Source of the DNA: an uncultured Verrucomicrobiae bacterium
GTDB lineage: Bacteria; Verrucomicrobiota; Verrucomicrobiia; Limisphaerales; J093
Direction of reading: 5' to 3'
Assembly (NCBI GenBank): GCA_937946835.1
Contig: CALFAV010000047.1
Location: 1-32,879, forward strand
DNA length: 32,879 bases
Positions 31,794 to 32,879 of this stretch are shown in pieces. A program made the position numbers and the translations under genes. The notes below the pieces were generated by a model, which made no database searches, was not told the origin of the DNA, and was given only the letters and a program-made list of their open reading frames with translations. The stretch's first letter is position 1, and the number at the start of each line of letters is the position of its first letter.

Positions 31794-32677
31794 TATTCCC
31801 CGGGCGGGGACGGGGGTTTTCGGCCGGCATCGCCCCGCTGGTAAACGCGGACGTAGTCCACAAGGAAACGTTGCGGGAAGATCGAATCGTCCACGCCCTT
31901 TTGGCCGCCCCAGCTTCCGCCTATGGCCAGGTTCAGGATCAGGTACTGCGGCGCGTCAAACGGCCAGGAGTCGGGACCGGTGCCGTCGTTTTCGAGGGTG
32001 AAGTACTTCCGGTCGTCCACGAAGAACTCCAGACGCTGCGGGGTCCATTCCAGGGCGTACACGTGGAAGGCGGTTTCGGCGTCCGGCACTTGCAGGCGCG
32101 CGCCCCGGCCGTTGCCGCGGGCGTGGTTGAAGCCGCGGGTGTGGACGTTGGCGTGGACCACGCCCGGCTCGTGGCCGACGTATTCGAGGATGTCTATTTC
32201 GCCACAGGCCGGCCAGCCCACCGCGCGGCGGTTCGTGCCCAGGGTCCAAATGGCCGGCCAGGTGCCGCGGCCGGAGGGCAGTTTGGCCCGCACTTCGATC
32301 CGCCCGTAGGTCCAGGCGGCCCTGCCCTCGGTGGTCAGGCTGGCCGAGGTGTAGTCGGCAAATTCCCGCCGCGCCTGCCAGCGGTGCTCCGGGGCGTCGG
32401 CCCGGAAATGCGGATTGGGCCAACGCTCGCGGCGGGCCTCGAGGATCAGCAAGCCGCCCTCGACCCGCGCGTTTTCGCGACGGCCGACGGTGTAGTACTG
32501 CAGCTCGCGGTTGCGCACCAAGCCCTCCTCGTAGGTCCACTTGGCCGGGTCGGGCAGGCCGTCCCGGTCAAATTCGTCGGCCCAGACCAGTTGCCAGTCG
32601 CTGCTCCGGGCGGCCAGTGCCGGTCCCAGCACGAGCACCAGGGACAGCAGGAATCGCGGGGTGAATCGCAGGCGCAT
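31793..32677 (-). CDS. Secreted GH16 beta-glucanase (laminarinase-like)
   Basis: 294 residues from the ATG at 32677. The signal peptide MRLRFTPRFLLSLVLVLGPA ends near LAARSS. The mature part begins WQLVWADEFDRDGLPDPAKW, the usual start of GH16 laminarinases. The catalytic signature GEIDILEYVG gives nucleophile E160, D162 and acid/base E165. Substrate-cleft features include GRIEVRAKLPSGRGTWPAIWTLG and the C-terminal IGGSWGGQKGVDDSIFPQ and VDYVRVYQ strands. The family hydrolyses beta-1,3 or mixed beta-1,3/1,4-glucans such as laminarin or lichenan; the EIDxxE form with a beta-bulge fits beta-1,3-glucanases. It consists of the catalytic domain only, with no carbohydrate-binding module. Confidence 0.94.
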   Translation of the reverse strand: MRLRFTPRFLLSLVLVLGPALAARSSDWQLVWADEFDRDGLPDPAKWTYEEGLVRNRELQYYTVGRRENARVEGGLLILEARRERWPNPHFRADAPEHRWQARREFADYTSASLTTEGRAAWTYGRIEVRAKLPSGRGTWPAIWTLGTNRRAVGWPACGEIDILEYVGHEPGVVHANVHTRGFNHARGNGRGARLQVPDAETAFHVYALEWTPQRLEFFVDDRKYFTLENDGTGPDSWPFDAPQYLILNLAIGGSWGGQKGVDDSIFPQRFLVDYVRVYQRGDAGRKPPSPPGE

Positions 32678-32879
32678 GGCGGGAACTGCACCGCCGCCCC
32701 CCGCCTCTGTCAAGCGGGGTCGCTGACCGGCAAACCCGGCAGAAGGCGGCCAAAGAATGAAGGTCCGGGCGCCCGCGCCGGACGCAATTCAATGCGCGCA
32801 TGTCAGCCCACGGCCCCGGTCAAAATTTCCGGGCCAAAAGCAACCATCCCCTGCGCCGGGCCGCGGTGGAACGCGGCCC
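32678..32879. other. Right-edge intergenic region, possible gene start at 32800
   Basis: 202 bases upstream of GH16. Besides the GH16 promoter, an ATG at 32800 (+) stays open to the edge (27 codons, MSAHGPGQNFRAKSNHPLRR...). It has a less shadow-like composition, with Gln, Asn, Lys and Phe, but no ribosome site. It may be the start of the next gene; I cannot identify it. Confidence 0.25.
32685..32713 (-). promoter_or_regulatory. GH16 promoter candidate
   Basis: On the reverse strand, a perfect TTGACA (32713-32708), 17-nt spacer and TGCAGT (32690-32685). The -10 is only 3/6, but it ends 7 nt before the ATG, repeating the leaderless spacing seen elsewhere. Confidence 0.45.

Overview
The window is 32.9 kb of very GC-rich, gene-dense bacterial chromosome with no mobile elements, CRISPR, rRNA or tRNA that I can see. 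Gene content suggests a Gram-negative bacterium of the Verrucomicrobiota: a MoxR/Bat operon, a secreted CotH-kinase/EF-hand protein, a Tat-exported Gfo/Idh/MocA oxidoreductase, GH16 and paired M16 proteases. The placement is inference from gene style, not from a marker tree. Many genes lack a Shine-Dalgarno sequence, and several have a promoter -10 box only 7-9 nt before the start codon.

Layout. 1-194 (-): N-terminal part of an arsenate reductase cut by the window edge. 455-1942 (+): a tRNA-dihydrouridine synthase and a 54-residue basic orphan protein. 2275-5604 (-): two M16 peptidase-family proteins, one with the zinc motif and one without. 5934-13142 (+): a translation/transcription cluster nusA-infB-rbfA-nrnA-truB-ribF, preceded by a promoter and a terminator-like hairpin in the nusA leader. 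13190-21515 (+): an uninterrupted Bat-type operon (MoxR ATPase, DUF58, DUF4381-like, VWA BatA, fused BatB-BatC, BatD, BatE), with most junctions overlapping. 21600-24104 (+): metY and metX, which together convert homoserine to homocysteine, each with its own predicted promoter. 24233-26416 (+): a Dcp-like M3 metallopeptidase with a signal peptide. 26585-30274 (+): a CotH-kinase protein with duplicated EF-hand modules, a DUF4956 membrane protein and a VTC/tunnel-fold polyphosphate polymerase-like protein. 30348-32677 (-): a Tat-signal Gfo/Idh/MocA oxidoreductase and a secreted GH16 glucanase.

Most of the window is housekeeping. The least understood part is the CotH/EF-hand - DUF4956 - VTC cluster. 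Its parts (a predicted surface protein kinase, a membrane protein and a polyphosphate-type tunnel enzyme) suggest a joint envelope function that I cannot name. Other points of interest are the nusA leader attenuator candidate, a recurring leaderless promoter architecture, and a BatB-BatC fusion that keeps what looks like BatC's signal peptide in mid-protein.
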